Shown: positions 9,528 through 18,099, counted from the stretch's first letter. The stretch is DNA of 64,000 nucleotides from Heliomicrobium modesticaldum Ice1 (GCF_000019165.1 NC_010337.2:289501-353500); one strand, 5' to 3'. The notes: generated by a model not told the origin, from the letters alone. Translations and numbers: made by a program.

Positions 9528-10500
9528 TGCCGGCCCCCCTTCCTTTGCCGGTCAACCGCGCGTAGAGGCGGCGCATGCCGGCATAGCTGAATTCGGCCGT
9601 GCCCATGAGGCCTTGGGGACGGACGAGCATGACGATGACGAGCAGCAGCGAGTAGATGACCATGCGCAGTTCGGCATACTCCTGCAAGAAGGCCGACAGG
9701 ATAGTCAGGGCGATGGCCGAGATGACCGAACCGGTCAGGGAACCGAGGCCGCCGAGGACGACGAAGACGAGGATGTCGAAGGACTTCATGAAGCCGAAAG
9801 TGGTCGGCTGGATGGTGTAAAAGTAGTGCGCATGCAGGGAACCGGCGATACCGGCGAAGAAGGCGCCCATGGTGAAGGCGATCACCTTGTAGCGGGTGAT
9901 GTCGATGCCCATCGTCTCGGCAGCGATCTCGTTCTCGCGGATGGCGATGCAGGCGCGGCCGTGGGTGGAGGTCATGAAGTTCTTGATGATCAATACCGTC
10001 GCCACGGTGAGGAAGAAGAGCCATTCCCAGCTCGTGAATTGGGAGATGCCGTTCAAGCCGGCGGCGCCGCCGACATACTCAATGTTCAGGATGATGACGC
10101 GGATGATCTCGCCAAAGCCCAGAGTGGCGATAGCCAGGTAGTCGCCTTTGAGGCGCAGCGTCGGCATGCCGACGAGGAAGCCGGCGATGGCCGCGGCCAG
10201 GGCGCCCACGAGGATCCCGACGGGAAAGGGATAGCCCAGTTTCATGGTCATGATCGCCGAGCCGTAGGCGCCGATGGCCATGAAGCCGGCGTGACCGATA
10301 GAGAACTGGCCAGTCATGCCGTTGATGATGTTCAAGGACGTGGCCAGGATGATATTGATGCAGATCAAAAAGAGGTTTAACTTGTAGTAGTCATCGATGA
10401 AACCCAGCTCGAGGCCGAAGCTGACGAAACCGTAAAAGAGAAGCAGAACGGCGGCGACGATCAGGTTGGGCAGATTCAACAGTTTTTTCACGCCGCTCAC
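9508..10500 (-). CDS. livM: Branched-chain amino acid ABC transporter permease LivM
   Basis: This 330-residue permease has eight to ten hydrophobic helices and the family motifs NIINGMTGQFSIGHAGF (about 57-73) and GGLGSLTGSVI near residue 255. It forms the membrane channel with LivH. The GTG start immediately follows the livH TAG, with GGGAGA nine bases upstream inside the livH end. The short C-terminal tail is basic. Confidence 0.95.
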   Translation of the reverse strand: MSGVKKLLNLPNLIVAAVLLLFYGFVSFGLELGFIDDYYKLNLFLICINIILATSLNIINGMTGQFSIGHAGFMAIGAYGSAIMTMKLGYPFPVGILVGALAAAIAGFLVGMPTLRLKGDYLAIATLGFGEIIRVIILNIEYVGGAAGLNGISQFTSWEWLFFLTVATVLIIKNFMTSTHGRACIAIRENEIAAETMGIDITRYKVIAFTMGAFFAGIAGSLHAHYFYTIQPTTFGFMKSFDILVFVVLGGLGSLTGSVISAIALTILSAFLQEYAELRMVIYSLLLVIVMLVRPQGLMGTAEFSYAGMRRLYARLTGKGRGAGNDTAVG

Positions 10501-11382
10501 CTACACTTTCTCCCGCACGTTGCTGCCGAACAGCCCCGACGGTTTGACGATAAGGATGATGATCAGCAGCGCAAAAGCCACGGCGTCGCGGTAGAGCGAC
10601 TGGCCGTACCCGCTGACAAGGGCCTCAATAACGCCCAGGGAAAGACCGCCCACGAAGGCGCCGGGGATGACGCCGATACCGCCGACGACGGCGGCCACGA
10701 AGGCCTTCAAGCCGGGCATGATGCCCATGTAGGGGTTGATGGCGTTATAGTAAATCCCCACCAGTACTCCCGCTGCCGCGGCCAGCGAAGACCCGATGGC
10801 AAAGGTGGCGGAGATGGTGTTGTCGACGTTAATGCCCATCAGCATGGCCGCCTGAGTGTCATGGGAGACGGCCCGCATCGCTTTGCCGGTCTTGGTGTAA
10901 TGGACGATGTACTGGAGCAACAGCATCAACAAGACCGTGACGACCATGATGACGATCTGGCGGTTGGTGATGACGACGCTGCCGTTGAAGAAGTGATACT
11001 GCACCTCTTGGAAGACGTTGGGGAAAGTGCGGATTTTCGCGCCCACAGCCAAGACGCCGCCATTTTCCAGGAAAAAGGATACGCCGATGGCGGTGATCAA
11101 AACGGCGATCTTCGGCGCCCCGCGCAAGGGTTTATAGGCGAGCCGTTCGATGACGACCCCCAGGATCGCACAGACAACCATCGAAATGATCAGCGACGGA
11201 AGGAAACCCCATCCCTGGGTCGTCGCAAAAAACCCTACATACGCTCCGACCATGTACACATCACCGTGGGCAAAGTTGATCAATCGGATGATGCCATACA
11301 CCATCGTGTACCCCAGCGCGATGAGAGCATAAATGCTGCCCAGGGAGAGGCCGTTGATAAGCTGTTGAAAAAATACTTCCAC
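10501..11382 (-). CDS. livH: Branched-chain amino acid ABC transporter permease LivH
   Basis: This 293-residue permease opens with FFQQLINGLSLGSIYALIAL, the typical LivH N-terminus, and carries the GIIRLINFAHGDVYMVGAY motif near residues 30-50 and a GGIGVIPGAFVGG segment near 235. It is the partner of LivM. The gene follows livJ by ~115 bp containing a GC-rich hairpin, an arrangement known in other ABC operons that allows much more binding protein than permease. Confidence 0.95.
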   Translation of the reverse strand: MEVFFQQLINGLSLGSIYALIALGYTMVYGIIRLINFAHGDVYMVGAYVGFFATTQGWGFLPSLIISMVVCAILGVVIERLAYKPLRGAPKIAVLITAIGVSFFLENGGVLAVGAKIRTFPNVFQEVQYHFFNGSVVITNRQIVIMVVTVLLMLLLQYIVHYTKTGKAMRAVSHDTQAAMLMGINVDNTISATFAIGSSLAAAAGVLVGIYYNAINPYMGIMPGLKAFVAAVVGGIGVIPGAFVGGLSLGVIEALVSGYGQSLYRDAVAFALLIIILIVKPSGLFGSNVREKV

Positions 11383-11406
11383 TGTCAGCCCCTCCTTTGT
11401 CAGAAT

Positions 11407-11438
11407 GGAAGGGGGGTGGCTTCCCCCCTTCCTTTTTT
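11407..11438. terminator. Intercistronic hairpin between livJ and livH
   Basis: A perfect 10-bp stem (GGAAGGGGGG with CCCCCCTTCC) has a six-base loop. The T run is on the plus strand. For the minus-strand liv transcript the hairpin lacks a following U tract, so it more likely stabilises the livJ message or partly blocks readthrough than terminates fully. Confidence 0.55.
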
Positions 11439-11496
11439 AAGTAGCGGTCGCTTCGGAGCCTGTGATAACAGTTGCTTGGGAGCTATTTCATTGCGA

Positions 11497-12690
11497 TTAC
11501 TTCGGAGCCACTTTGTCCTTGAAGGTCTGCTTGCCGTCCTTCATCTCGATGATGGCGGCCGCTTTGATCGGATTGTGCTGTTCGTCATAACTGATCTTGC
11601 CGGTGACCGTCTGGACGTCCTTGGTGGCGGCCAGCGCCTCTTTGATCTTGAGGGGGTTAGGTTCGCCGGCGCGCTTCAGGGCGTCGACCATGATCAGAGC
11701 GCCGTCATAGCCGAGAACGGCCATGGAGTCGGGCACTTCACCGTACAGCTCCTTATAGCGCTTGACGAAGTCAACCACCAGTGGATCTGTGTCTTCCGAG
11801 GAGTAGTGGTTGGAGAAGAAGGTGTTGTTCAAAGCTGCTGCGCCGGCGATCTCCGTCAGCTTCGGCGAATCCCAGCCGTCGCCGCCCATGATCGGCATGG
11901 TCATGCCCAGTTCGCGGGCCTGCTTGACGATCTTGCCAACTTCTTCATAGTAACCGGGGACGTAGAGCACGTCAGGGTTCTTGCCGCGGATCTTCGTCAA
12001 CGTCGCTTTGAAGTCCTGGTCACCCGTCACGTAGCCCTCGTCAGCGACGATCTCGCCGCCGCCTTTGACGAAGGATTCCTTAAAGAACTGGGCAAGGCCC
12101 TTCGAGTAGGGGGCTTGGTTGTCGGTGAGCACAGCTGCGGTCTTCAATTTCAGGTTATTCAGGGTGAAATTGGCCATCACCGTCCCCTGGAAGGGATCGA
12201 TGAAACAGGCGCGGAAGATGAAGTCGTTCGTCTTCTTCGTGTTCTCATCGACAGTCACTTTGGGGTTGGTGGCCGATGTGGAGAGGACAGGGATCTTCTT
12301 GTCCATAGCCAGTTGGACCATGCCGAGGGTGTCGCCGGAGGTGGTACAGCCCAGGATGGCGACGGCCTTTTCAGAGTTGATCAACTTGGTCGCTACGTTA
12401 GTCGATTCAGTGGCCTCGGACTTGTTGTCCAGGACGACGAATCTGATCTTCTTGCCGTTGATGCCGCCTTCGGCATTCACCTTGTCAAAGACCATTTTCG
12501 CACCGTTCACAGCGGCCTTGCCGAAGGTGGCTTGTCCACCGGACAGTTCGAAGTTGCCGCCGATCACGAACTCATTGGCCGCAGGCGCGTTGGCAGCCGT
12601 ATCTTTGTTCCCTCCGCCGGAACAAGCGGTCAGCAGGCTGGCCGTTACTACGAGGGATACAGCCGTCACAACACTTTTTTTCCACCGCAC
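11497..12690 (-). CDS. livJ: Branched-chain amino acid ABC transporter substrate-binding lipoprotein (copy 1)
   Basis: This 397-residue extracytoplasmic binding protein starts at GTG 12690, chosen because AGGGGAGG lies eight bases upstream. A signal peptide ends in a lipobox (LLTACSGGG, lipid-modified Cys near residue 25). The mature part begins with FVIGGNFELSGGQATFGKAAVNGA and continues as a type I periplasmic-binding fold typical of LivJ/LivK. It would capture amino acids outside the membrane and deliver them to LivHMGF encoded directly downstream. A second, related binding protein lies upstream, so one permease may serve two receptors. Confidence 0.93.
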   Translation of the reverse strand: MRWKKSVVTAVSLVVTASLLTACSGGGNKDTAANAPAANEFVIGGNFELSGGQATFGKAAVNGAKMVFDKVNAEGGINGKKIRFVVLDNKSEATESTNVATKLINSEKAVAILGCTTSGDTLGMVQLAMDKKIPVLSTSATNPKVTVDENTKKTNDFIFRACFIDPFQGTVMANFTLNNLKLKTAAVLTDNQAPYSKGLAQFFKESFVKGGGEIVADEGYVTGDQDFKATLTKIRGKNPDVLYVPGYYEEVGKIVKQARELGMTMPIMGGDGWDSPKLTEIAGAAALNNTFFSNHYSSEDTDPLVVDFVKRYKELYGEVPDSMAVLGYDGALIMVDALKRAGEPNPLKIKEALAATKDVQTVTGKISYDEQHNPIKAAAIIEMKDGKQTFKDKVAPK

Positions 12691-13013
12691 GAACGTGACC
12701 TCCCCTTTCATTTTCCTACACAAGATATGTCCGGGTGATATATCCTCAGGAACCGCTCGCCGGAACCTATCTCGCACCACCTCCCCTGTCCGGCCGGGTC
12801 CGCATCGGCTCCTGGCAGTGATTGAGAGCACAACCGCTGGACATAAAAACAAGGTCGGGCGCAAACTTCCGTCGTCATGTTGACGGCGAACGTCATTGTC
12901 CGACCCCGTCGTAGGGAGTTTTCGGGAAATCCACTGCTGCTGAACCGCTTTCACGGGTGAATCTCATTGATAGTGTTCCGGTGTCCACAGCCGCAATCAC
13001 TACAGCTATCTCA
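12691..13013 (-). promoter_or_regulatory. Long 5' leader of livJ with possible attenuator
   Basis: The promoter at 13014-13043 predicts a leader of roughly 310 nt before the livJ GTG. Within it GGTCGG (minus-strand complement of 12900-12905) can pair with CCGACC (12853-12858), followed by TTGTTTTT, a terminator-like arrangement around a ~40-base loop that can fold further. A 24-codon ORF near 12975 lacks a Shine-Dalgarno. No T-box motif was found. Regulatory function is inference. Confidence 0.35.
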
Positions 13014-13043
13014 ATTGTACTTCTGCGTACATTTCCCTGTCAA
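13014..13043 (-). promoter_or_regulatory. Promoter of livJ (copy 1) and the liv operon
   Basis: On the minus strand TTGACA (13038-13043) is followed after 18 bases by TACAAT (13014-13019). It begins immediately past the terminator of the upstream livJ copy, so the two binding-protein genes are separate transcription units. Confidence 0.7.
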
Positions 13044-13045
13044 TG

Positions 13046-13085
13046 AAGAAAAAGACCCGGCAGAATCTTGTTGCTTCCGGGTCTC
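13046..13085 (-). terminator. Terminator of livJ copy 2
   Basis: AGACCCGG (13053-13060 as read on plus) pairs with CCGGGTCT (13077-13084). On the minus strand it is followed by TTTTTCTTC. Confidence 0.8.
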
Positions 13086-13117
13086 TTCTCCCCGGCAGGG
13101 CGGTGAACAACCAGCGA

Positions 13118-14302
13118 TCACTGGGCCTTGATCTTGGCGTTGACTGTCTGGACACCCTCTTTCAGTTCGACGATGACGATGTCTTTCACGGGGTCATGGT
13201 TTTCGTTGAGGGTGAACGTGCCGGTGACGGCCGGGAAGTCTTTTGTCGCCGCCAGGGCTTCTTTGATCTTCTCCGGTTCGGCGCTGCCGGCGCGCTGAAT
13301 GGCGTCGACGAGCAGGCGAGCGCCGTCATAGGCAAGGGCGTCGAGGGCGTCGGGCACTTGGCCGTATTTTTCTTTGTAGGCTTTTACGAAAGCCTGGACG
13401 GCCGGATCGGGATCCTCAGGGGTATAGTGGTTGGTGAAGAAGCAGTTGTTCAAGTTGTCCTTGCCGGCCACTTCGACCAGTTTCGGTGAATCCCAGCCAT
13501 CGCTGCCGACGAAGGTGGCCGTAATGCCGAGGCCGCGGGCCTGCTTGACGATCTTGCCGACGGCTTCATAGTAGGCCGGCAGGTAGATCACGTCGGGGTT
13601 TTTGCCCTTCACCTTAGTCAGGATGGCCCGGTAGTCGTTGTCGTTCTTGTCAAAGGCTTCTTCGGAGACAATCACGCCGCCGCCGGCGGTGAAGGCTTCC
13701 TTGAAGAACTTGCCGAGGCCTTTAGAGTACTCATCAGCCTGACTGACGAGGATGACGGCGTTCTTGGCGCCTTTTTTGAGGGCAAATTCGGCGGCCGCCT
13801 TGCCCTGGAAGGAGTCGAGGAAGCAGGTTCGGAAGACGTATTCGTGAACCTTGCCGGTCTTCGGATCGACGGTGACGTCAGGATTGGTGGCCGTCGGGGT
13901 GATGACGGGCACCTTCTTGTCGTCGGCGAAGGAGACGACGCTCAAGGTGTTGCCCGAGGTGACGGGACCGATGACAGCAGAGACCTTGTCCTGGGTGACC
14001 AGCCTGGTGACGACGCTCAGCGATTCGGCCTTGTCCGACTTGTTGTCATACTTGATGACCTTGATCTTCTTGCCGTTGATGCCGCCTTTGGCGTTCACTT
14101 CATCGAAGTAGAGCATGGCGGAGTTCAGAGACGACGTCCCGTATGTAGCAACGTCCCCCGATAGTTCGAAGTTCGCCCCGATCAGAATCTCATCGCCCGC
14201 TTGTCCCGGCGCCTTGGCCTCCTTGGACTGCCCCGAGCAACCCGCCAGCAAGGCCAGGCTGAGCACGACGCCCAAGCCTTTCAGCCATCTGCTTTTACCC
14301 AT
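13118..14302 (-). CDS. Branched-chain amino acid ABC transporter substrate-binding lipoprotein (copy 2)
   Basis: This 394-residue LivJ-type binding protein starts at ATG with AGGAGG six bases upstream. Its signal peptide ends in LLAGCSGQ (lipid Cys near 22). The mature N-terminus (ILIGANFELSGDVATYGTSS) and the region FVGSDGWDSPKLVEVAGK are collinear with copy 1, so the two arose by duplication, but identity is only moderate, suggesting different ligands. It has its own strong promoter (14355-14383) and terminator and no permease genes of its own. It probably feeds LivHMGF downstream. Confidence 0.92.
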   Translation of the reverse strand: MGKSRWLKGLGVVLSLALLAGCSGQSKEAKAPGQAGDEILIGANFELSGDVATYGTSSLNSAMLYFDEVNAKGGINGKKIKVIKYDNKSDKAESLSVVTRLVTQDKVSAVIGPVTSGNTLSVVSFADDKKVPVITPTATNPDVTVDPKTGKVHEYVFRTCFLDSFQGKAAAEFALKKGAKNAVILVSQADEYSKGLGKFFKEAFTAGGGVIVSEEAFDKNDNDYRAILTKVKGKNPDVIYLPAYYEAVGKIVKQARGLGITATFVGSDGWDSPKLVEVAGKDNLNNCFFTNHYTPEDPDPAVQAFVKAYKEKYGQVPDALDALAYDGARLLVDAIQRAGSAEPEKIKEALAATKDFPAVTGTFTLNENHDPVKDIVIVELKEGVQTVNAKIKAQ

Positions 14303-14354
14303 ATTTCTCCTCCTTCACTTGCCAATCTTTAAGCGATTGACGATCTTAGCACTA

Positions 14355-14383
14355 ATTATAGGGTTCGATATTCTGTCCGTCAA
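14355..14383 (-). promoter_or_regulatory. Consensus promoter of livJ copy 2
   Basis: On the minus strand TTGACG (14378-14383) and a perfect TATAAT (14355-14360) are 17 bases apart, about 52 bases before the ATG. The rest of the 332-bp gap between 14303 and 14634 holds only this promoter and the terminator at 14547. Confidence 0.85.
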
Positions 14384-14546
14384 TAAAAAACAATGTCCGA
14401 TCCAGAAGAACAATTTGACCTTTTTATGTCAAAAAAGCCGTAAACGGGAGAAATTGATGGATAAACGCATTAGAAACAAGTTTCACAATCGTCATGGCTT
14501 TTCTTGGGGCTGACCTTTTGCGGTCTGTCTCCCCCTGCTGTTTACC

Positions 14547-14598
14547 AAAAATGCCGCCAACGTGACGGAAAGTTCCAACTGTCATCATTGGCGGCATT
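14547..14598 (-). terminator. Terminator of the 14635-15384 gene
   Basis: AATGCCGCCAA pairs with TTGGCGGCATT across a ~30-base loop and is followed on the minus strand by a short T run (TTTTTGG). Confidence 0.7.
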
Positions 14599-14634
14599 CG
14601 ATCGCTTATTCCTGTTGCTCCTTGCAGAGAAAGA

Positions 14635-15384
14635 TTATACTTTGGACAGGTCGAGAAGGCTCCCCACCGGCGTTACAGGCAGCTCCGGCTGGAAGAGGGC
14701 GGCCTCGCTTTCCACGGTCACCGTGGGCGCGCTCATCGGCGCGGGGTCCGGCTCGGGACCGTCAAAGTCGCTCCCGTCCTTCCGGCTGGGGAGTTCGATC
14801 ACCTGGGAAGCGGCGGGGGATGACGCTTGCTTGACCCCCTCGCTGCGGTACTCTTCCAGCAGTTCTCCGATCCCCTTGAACAAGGCCTTCTCGCCGTAGA
14901 CATAGCGCATCATGCTGGGCACCTCTGCCTTGATCGTCGTGATGGTGATGTCTTTCCCTTTTTCCTCCAGGGAGCGCAACTGCGCAAAGACGGTGTGCCG
15001 GATCTCCTCATCGGTCGTCCCCCAACGGATGCGCGGGGTTTTGGCCTTTTCTTCGGACTTTTCTTTTTTGCGGCTGCGGGGTCGCCGGGCGGCGCCGCCG
15101 CTGTTCTCTGCAGAACCCGGCGCGGCCAGGTCAGGGGCGCGCTCGGACAGGTCGGTCAGGATTCCCTGGCCGGGGATTTGGGGGATGTCTGGCATGGTCG
15201 GCATCGATTCGAGTCGTTCGCGTATGGTCTGCAGTTCTGTTCGAACCGGTTCGAGCGCCTTTTGCATCATCGTCTCCGCCAGCGTGAAGGCGGCTTCCAG
15301 CGCCTGGCGGTAGCGACGGTACTCCTCGTCCAGCCTCTGCAATGCCTTTTCCCGTGTCGCTACTTCATTGGAAAAACCTGTCAT
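14635..15384 (-). CDS. Unknown protein with N-terminal coiled coil
   Basis: This 249-residue protein has no signal peptide or membrane segment. Residues 5-65 form a charged amphipathic helix likely to be a coiled coil (VATREKALQRLDEEYRRYRQ). A Pro/Gly/Ala linker follows (about 65-110), then a strongly basic stretch (RRPRSRKKEKSEEK, about 98-112) and a compact part near 120-185 (TTDEEIRHTVFAQLRSLEEK and MMRYVYGEKALFKGIGELL) that might be a small winged-helix-like domain. The C-terminus is acidic. It is monocistronic, with its own terminator, between livJ and asnB. I do not recognise the family. DNA binding is possible from the basic region but unproven. Confidence 0.7.
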   Translation of the reverse strand: MTGFSNEVATREKALQRLDEEYRRYRQALEAAFTLAETMMQKALEPVRTELQTIRERLESMPTMPDIPQIPGQGILTDLSERAPDLAAPGSAENSGGAARRPRSRKKEKSEEKAKTPRIRWGTTDEEIRHTVFAQLRSLEEKGKDITITTIKAEVPSMMRYVYGEKALFKGIGELLEEYRSEGVKQASSPAASQVIELPSRKDGSDFDGPEPDPAPMSAPTVTVESEAALFQPELPVTPVGSLLDLSKV

Positions 15385-15523
15385 CTCAACTCATCCTCCA
15401 TCAACACAAAGCGGCTTTTCCGATCGGCTTACCGATTTCCGTCGCCTTGAGTTTGTTCGTATTTTGGAAATAGTATATGCCTCTTTGAAATATTCAATAC
15501 ATAATGCAAACAGAAAGAATGTC

Positions 15524-15552
15524 AAAAGACCCCGGGACAGGCGTCCCAAGGT
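15524..15552 (-). terminator. Terminator of asnB
   Basis: GACCTTGGGAC pairs with GTCCCGGGGTC around a four-base loop and is followed by TTTTG on the minus strand, about 110 bases past the asnB stop. Confidence 0.65.
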
Positions 15553-15659
15553 CGAATATCCCACTTATTTCCTGTTTTTATGGGCTGCTCCCCGCCTCCG
15601 CTTGCGCGATGTAGACTTTACGCGGAGGAATATAAAGACTGCCTACAGGGTGATTTACC

Positions 15660-17504
15660 TTACCGAATGCTGATCTGCATAGTGCGCAACCAGAGGTCGA
15701 CCTGGGCCAGGTAGGCATAGAGCTGGGGAAGCCCCATCAATTGACCGAACCAGGGCAGGTCGGTCGTCACCGCGTCAGCCGCCGCCAGGGCGCGCACCTT
15801 TTCGACGTCGATGATCGGCAAAAGGGGCGAAGCGGGGTCATGGAGGATCTCTGTCAACCACTGGCGGACGGCTGCTGTATAGGCGGGGTGGTGCGTTTTC
15901 GGGTAGGGGCTCTTTTTGCGCCAGAGCACATCTTCAGGGAGGATGCCCCGCAAGGCCCGGCGCAGGAGGCCCTTCTCCCGCCCTTCGCAGGTTTTCATCG
16001 CCCAAGGGATATTCCAGACATACTCGACGATGCGATGGTCGCAGAAGGGGACGCGTACCTCCAGGCCATGGGCCATGCTCATGCGGTCTTTGCGATCCAG
16101 CAGGGTGGCCATGAACCAGTGGATGTTGAGGTAAAACATCTCGCGCCGTCGGGCCTCCTCGGCGTCTTCTCCCGGCAGACGTGGCACCTCGGCCAGCGTC
16201 TCCTCGTAGCGCCGCGCCACATAAGCCTCCGGCTGGATGTATTGGCGCATCTCCGGCGCCAGCAGGTCCGCCCGCTCGGCAAGGCGGCGGGACCAGGGGA
16301 AGGTGCCGACGTTCAGCAGTTCCGGGCGGTGGAACCAAGGGTAGCCGCCAAAAACCTCATCGGCGCACTCACCGGACAGGGCTACAGTGGCGCCTTTTTT
16401 GATCTCCCGGCAAAAGAGGTAGAGTGACGATTCCACATCGGCCATGCCGGGCAGGTCCCGCGCCCACAAGGCTGGCCGGAGGGCGTCGACCAATTCGGGC
16501 GTGTCGATGATCACGTCGTGGTGAACAGTGCCGAGATGAGCGGAAACGCGCTTGATCCAGGGGGCGTCGGCGTTGGGCTGGAAGGCGCTCGGCTTGAAGT
16601 AGATGTCATTGTCTCGGTAGTCGATGGAGTAGGTGTTCAAGGGGCCCAGTCCGTCTCGCGCATACACATGGGCAGCCACAGCCGTCAAGGTGCTCGAATC
16701 GAGCCCGCCCGACAAAAGGGTGCAGACGGGCACATCGGAGACCAGTTGCCGTTCAATGGCGTCTAAGAGCAGTTCGCGAAGCCGCTCTGTCGTCTGTTCC
16801 AGATTGTCCTCATGGGGCCGGCTCTTTAGTGTCCAGTAAGGCTTTTTCCGCATCGACGCGGCATCGATGGTGAGGGTGTATCCGGGGCGCACCTCCTGGA
16901 TGCCCTTGAAGACGCCGTGACCGGGCGTGCGGGCCGGCGCAATAGCGAAGACCTCGGCCAACCCCTCGGCGTCCAACTCCGGCCGGATGTCGGGATGAGC
17001 CAACAGGGCTTTGAGTTCCGAAGCAAACAGGAGGGCGCTGCCTCGGCGGACATAAAAGAGGGGCTTGACACCCATGCGATCCCTCGCCAGGAAGAGGCGT
17101 CGCTCCGTCTCGTCCCAGACGCCGAAGGCGAATATGCCGTTTAACTTCTGGACACAATCCTCGCCCCACTCGATAAAGGCGAGGAGCAGCGCTTCCGTGT
17201 CCGAGCGGGTGCGGAAGCGGTGGCCGCGCACCTCCAACTCTTGCCGCAGCTCCGGCGTGTTGTACAGCTCTCCGTTGTAAGTCAGCACATAACGCCGCCC
17301 GCCTACCTCCCGGATCATAGGCTGGACGCCGCCGATGCGGTCGACGACGCTCAGCCGCCGGTGGCCGATGAGCGCCTGCGGCGAGATCCATGTCCCCGAG
17401 GCGTCGGGACCGCGATGGGTCAGCGTCTCCACCATCGCGTCCAGGATTGTTCCCTGTTGGGAGAGGTCAGCCTCCCAGTCGACCCATCCGACGATACCAC
17501 ACAT
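15660..17504 (-). CDS. asnB: Asparagine synthetase (glutamine-hydrolysing)
   Basis: This 614-residue class II amidotransferase starts MCGIVGWVDW, where Cys2 is the catalytic nucleophile exposed by Met removal. I therefore choose ATG 17504, with AGGGTGA just upstream, rather than the GTG three codons earlier. The N-terminal Ntn glutaminase domain (1 to ~200, with RGPDASGTW and LTYNGELYN) releases ammonia. The C-terminal ATP-pyrophosphatase domain has the SGGLDSSTLTAVA P-loop near residue 262 and activates aspartate. Length and order match AsnB/AsnO-type enzymes. The gene is monocistronic. A terminator-like hairpin lies ~140 bases upstream on the same strand and may attenuate transcription. Confidence 0.95.
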   Translation of the reverse strand: MCGIVGWVDWEADLSQQGTILDAMVETLTHRGPDASGTWISPQALIGHRRLSVVDRIGGVQPMIREVGGRRYVLTYNGELYNTPELRQELEVRGHRFRTRSDTEALLLAFIEWGEDCVQKLNGIFAFGVWDETERRLFLARDRMGVKPLFYVRRGSALLFASELKALLAHPDIRPELDAEGLAEVFAIAPARTPGHGVFKGIQEVRPGYTLTIDAASMRKKPYWTLKSRPHEDNLEQTTERLRELLLDAIERQLVSDVPVCTLLSGGLDSSTLTAVAAHVYARDGLGPLNTYSIDYRDNDIYFKPSAFQPNADAPWIKRVSAHLGTVHHDVIIDTPELVDALRPALWARDLPGMADVESSLYLFCREIKKGATVALSGECADEVFGGYPWFHRPELLNVGTFPWSRRLAERADLLAPEMRQYIQPEAYVARRYEETLAEVPRLPGEDAEEARRREMFYLNIHWFMATLLDRKDRMSMAHGLEVRVPFCDHRIVEYVWNIPWAMKTCEGREKGLLRRALRGILPEDVLWRKKSPYPKTHHPAYTAAVRQWLTEILHDPASPLLPIIDVEKVRALAAADAVTTDLPWFGQLMGLPQLYAYLAQVDLWLRTMQISIR

Positions 17505-17640
17505 GGCTGTCACCCTGCTTTCTGATATTGATTTTCATTTTCATCCTGCTTGGTGCAGTATATGTTACGATCGGACCAGCGGTTCCCCGCCGTAGCTTTG
17601 ACATATTATGTGGAAAAGCGGATTTTGCGCCTGTCTCAAA

Positions 17641-17669
17641 TAAGAAAACCCCGGCATCGCTGCCGAGGT
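17641..17669 (-). terminator. Minus-strand terminator hairpin upstream of asnB (possible attenuator)
   Basis: CCTCGGCA pairs with TGCCGGGG around GCGA, an eight-base-pair stem with one G-T pair, followed by TTTTCTTATTT. It lies ~140 bases before the asnB start on the same strand, so it either ends a short upstream RNA or controls asnB readthrough. Confidence 0.6.
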
Positions 17670-17680
17670 CTTCATCGTCC

Positions 17681-17710
17681 TTTTATTCGGCCTTGTTTTA
17701 TACGGCCTTG
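17681..17710. repeat. Tandem 15-bp repeat in the asnB leader
   Basis: TTTTATTCGGCCTTG (17681-17695) is followed directly by TTTTATACGGCCTTG (17696-17710), differing at one base. Confidence 0.85.
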
Positions 17711-17826
17711 ATTGTCAGGGGTGGATGTTGCCCTGATAGACGCCCAAGAGAATTGTAGGCATCCTTCCTACTAAGGGGTCGATAAATAGAAATAAGTGGT
17801 CGCCCAATACCCGTGCAAAGGGTATA

Positions 17827-17860
17827 AAAAGCCGTTGACCGGGATGACCGAGCAACGGCT
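17827..17860 (-). terminator. Terminator downstream of the RND pump gene and repeat A
   Basis: AGCCGTTG (17830-17837) pairs with CAACGGCT (17853-17860). On the minus strand a T run (TTTTTATA) follows. Transcription of the RND gene would pass through repeat A before ending here. Confidence 0.7.
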
Positions 17861-17906
17861 AAAAACATGCTTTTCCATGCAGTGTATGTGTCTCGTAAAG
17901 GCCGGA

Positions 17907-18084
17907 TGTATTGGCGTAGCGAGCGCTTTGGGCGGAGCGGCGTCGTGAACGCCGCTTGCGAAGCGGAGCAGCGCGCCATCGACATGCAGAAAAACCCCAG
18001 AGTTTTGGCGCGCCAGCGCAGCAACCAAGCCGAACAGACGCGGAGCCCTTAGCGAGCGGAGCCAATACACCCCGCTTTACCGCA
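17907..18084. repeat. Dispersed repeat, copy A (~178 bp) with terminal inverted repeats
   Basis: The element begins TGTATTGGC (17907-17915) and ends GCCAATACACCCCG..TTTACCGCA, so its ends are inverted repeats. It aligns over its whole length with copy B at 54355-54523. Shared blocks include TTTGGGCGGAGC, TTTGGCGCGCC, GCGCAGCAACCAAGC, GAGCCCTTAGCGA and CGGAGCCAATACACCCCG. The middle (about 17945-17990) diverges. The ends can fold into a long imperfect hairpin. No transposase is nearby. It could be a MITE-like element, a REP/BIME-type repeat or a structured RNA. It sits 15 bases past the RND pump stop. Confidence 0.8.
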
Positions 18085-18099
18085 ACGTAATTTTAATTG

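Larger units (their letters stand above)
17505..17906 (-). other. Upstream region of asnB: leader elements, no gene
   Basis: This stretch of about 400 bases between asnB and repeat copy A has no convincing ORF. It holds two minus-strand hairpin terminators (17641-17669 and 17827-17860), a tandem 15-bp repeat (17681-17710) and a TATACT box about 40-50 bases before asnB. A 15-base sequence resembling a Fur box lies at 17529-17543 but has three mismatches and low complexity. Confidence 0.5.

Noticed and set aside
10861-12738. Plus-strand open frame of ~625 codons across livH and livJ
   Set aside because: It is antisense to two clear transporter genes and has Asp/His/Gly-rich low-complexity translation with no recognisable domain.
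12691-13013. T-box riboswitch in the livJ leader
   Set aside because: The conserved T-box sequence was not found on either strand in this region.
17529-17543. Fur-box-like TGATTTTCATTTTCA near asnB
   Set aside because: Three mismatches in a T/A-rich stretch and no metal or iron gene nearby. Not convincing.
17771-18070. Minus-strand ORF starting MYWLRSLRAPRLF in repeat A, and the similar ORF 54279-54509 in repeat B
   Set aside because: The protein similarity follows from the DNA repeat. Neither has a Shine-Dalgarno, and the frames diverge where the repeat diverges.
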